Below are positions 62,751 to 64,000 of a DNA stretch of 64,000 nt, in pieces. Positions within the stretch are counted from its first letter, which is position 1, and the number at the start of each line of letters is the position of its first letter. The stretch spans positions 27,211-91,210 of the forward strand of contig JAPLFR010000011.1 in NCBI GenBank assembly GCA_026390575.1, written 5' to 3'. The position numbers were made by a program, and so were the translations under genes. Source of the stretch: Ignavibacteriales bacterium. GTDB lineage: Bacteria > Bacteroidota > Ignavibacteria > UBA10030. The notes beneath the pieces were generated by a model. The model saw only the letters and a list, made by a program, of their open reading frames with translations. It had not been told where the DNA came from and did not search any database.

Positions 62751-63865
62751 ATGCCCATTCAAGCAGGAGACGGAAAGACAGCAGTTGCGATATTTGTGGA
62801 CGGACTTGAACTCAAATTTGTTCGCCTTTCTGCAAAAGGCAACACGGTCACACTCCGAGATTTTAAAACAGTCGCGTTAGTACACAAGTTTGAAGAAAAA
62901 CAAGCTGCCACCGCAGAAAACGAAGCATCGGCATTTGGTGATATTTCTTCAGGAGGAGATGCGTTCGCATCGGCGGGCGCGCTCGAATCTCCTTCCGATG
63001 AGGGAAGCACGAATGCATCCGTATTGCTCGGATTGTTGAACGAAATTGGTTCTCCCAAAAAATATACACTCTCTTATGCAATTTCCGAACCAGCTGTGAC
63101 GTATCAGGAATTTGAGGGCAATTTTGGATTGAAAGGTGAGAAGTTAAAGAAAAAACTCTCACAAGAACTCGCTTTGATGCGTGCTACTGCTCCGGCATTG
63201 GATGCAATTGATACAATTCCATCAGCATCCGGTGGAATTCTCTCGTTAATTCGTGAAGATGGTTTGCACGTCTATGAGCTTCTTTCTGAGACCAAACCAT
63301 TTATGGGCGGACGTGTACCTCTTATCAAACTCATGGATAGCGCAGACACTGCTTTAATGGAGATGGTGCGCACGCAGTACGAACCGCAAGAAGAAGAAGT
63401 TTCAGTGCTGGTCTATGTAGGACATGATTTTAGCCGTCTGGTGTTCATGCAGGGTGAACATTATCTTCACTTCGCTCCCATCATCAGTGAAGGATATGAA
63501 TCGCCTAATATTGAAAACACAATTTATAGTCGTATCCTTCTTGAACAAGACAATATTGCCCTTACGCGGATTGATAGAATACTTCTCTCGGGTGAAAGTC
63601 ATAAAGTGAATTTGTTGGATACTCTCGCCCCGCAATTCTCAAGTGCTGTGGTGGAATATATAAAGGCTCCAAATCTAGATCTTGGTGATTTTACAGAATC
63701 AATTGGTGAAGCAGTATCAGAATATGTTATTCCGATAATGACAGCGTGGCGCTCCCTTCAGCCCAAACTTCCAGGATTCTATGAGATCAATCTTGTCCCG
63801 CATTTTATCTTAGAAGGTCAGCGGACGCTTGCACTAGCGTGGCACGGAATATTGATGGGTGTAAT
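62751..63865 (+). pseudogene. PilM-like gene (with PilN-like start) interrupted by an insertion sequence
   Basis: From 62751 the frame encodes about 370 residues that fit an actin-like PilM role: 'VAIFVDGLELKFVRLS' at the start, repeats of strand-turn text, and 'VSVLVYVGHDFSRLVFMQG'. It then reads 'FYEINLVPHFILEGQRTLALAW', like the cytosolic start of PilN (INLLP-type motif). After about 'WHGILMGV' the text changes to IS sequence and the frame runs on in unrelated codons to 63992. The insertion has cut off the rest, probably the transmembrane PilN part. The fusion and exact break point are inferred. Confidence 0.65.
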
Positions 63866-64000
63866 ACGGCACAGAAAATGTCAGGTTAAGCGGACAGTGA
63901 AAATGTCAGGTTCACGGGTAGTACCTTGTATGTGCACACACTCACAAAGGAACCCCAGAAATGCACCTGACCATGAACACCAAAGAACGTGAACGATTGA
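63865..64000 (+). mobile_element. Left end of an insertion sequence with transposase start (runs off the window)
   Basis: Near 63865 the pilus gene gives way to text with the direct repeat GAAAATGTCAGGTT (63874-63887 and 63899-63912). Then an ATG at 63961 opens 'MHLTMNTKERERL', with a second possible start at 63973. This start resembles transposases of the ISNCY-like group, whose ends carry ATGTCAGGTT-type repeats; that is from memory. The right end and target duplication lie outside the window. The exact left boundary is uncertain by about 10 bases. Confidence 0.65.

Overview
The window looks like a chromosome segment from an Ignavibacteria-like member of the Bacteroidota/Chlorobiota (FCB) group. 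Supporting signs are the many C-terminal sorting domains with the 'YQNYPNPFNP' signature, a PorV-type outer-membrane protein, a GWxTD-domain protein, a Bacteroidota-type three-gene succinate dehydrogenase/fumarate reductase, and moderate-to-low GC. I saw no rRNA, tRNA or CRISPR array. Almost all genes lie on the + strand; the clear exceptions are a dihydropyrimidinase gene and a short gene remnant.

Region 1 (about 0.2-30.6 kb) is an outer-surface and beta-glucan locus. A CotH-like surface protein is followed by an anchored solute-binding protein, a sensor histidine kinase and an NtrC-type sigma-54 activator. A near-perfect -24/-12 sigma-54 promoter follows the activator and precedes a TonB-dependent receptor, a large secreted Fn3-type protein, a PorV-like barrel and a TIG lipoprotein. 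Next come a tandem CBM9 protein, a Na+/solute symporter, two paralogous SGNH-TPR membrane proteins, a secreted GH5 cellulase and a cytosolic GH94 phosphorylase. The simplest reading is sensing, surface cleavage, uptake and phosphorolysis of a beta-glucan. The region also holds decay products: the 3' end of a second GH94 gene, a broken sorting-domain gene and a glycosyltransferase tail.

Region 2 (30.7-34.4 kb) is a carbamoyltransferase module with two one-helix membrane proteins (one DUF5989), followed by a small lipoprotein and a beta-barrel protein. Region 3 (34.6-39.7 kb) holds sdhCAB and an AMP-forming acyl-CoA/ACP synthetase.

Region 4 (39.7-57.7 kb) is a remodelled version of the purine/urate/hydantoin degradation cluster known from E. 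coli and anaerobic gut bacteria. It contains dihydropyrimidinase, a threonine-synthase-like enzyme, SsnA, a three-subunit molybdenum hydroxylase, a KimA-like permease, PreT, PreA, YgeW, a second PLP enzyme and YgeY. YgeX is missing and a different PLP enzyme sits in its place; PreT plus PreA stand where YgfK would be. Three small accessory genes sit between the catabolic genes: two ORF6N-domain genes with a covarying palindrome inside their coding sequence, and a four-helix-bundle gene with an in-frame stop.

Region 5 (57.8-64.0 kb) is a type IV pilus/type II secretion operon (PilC, PilB, a small peptide, PilT, PilM/N) behind a perfect consensus sigma-70 promoter. Its PilM/N gene is cut near the window end by an insertion sequence whose transposase start is visible.
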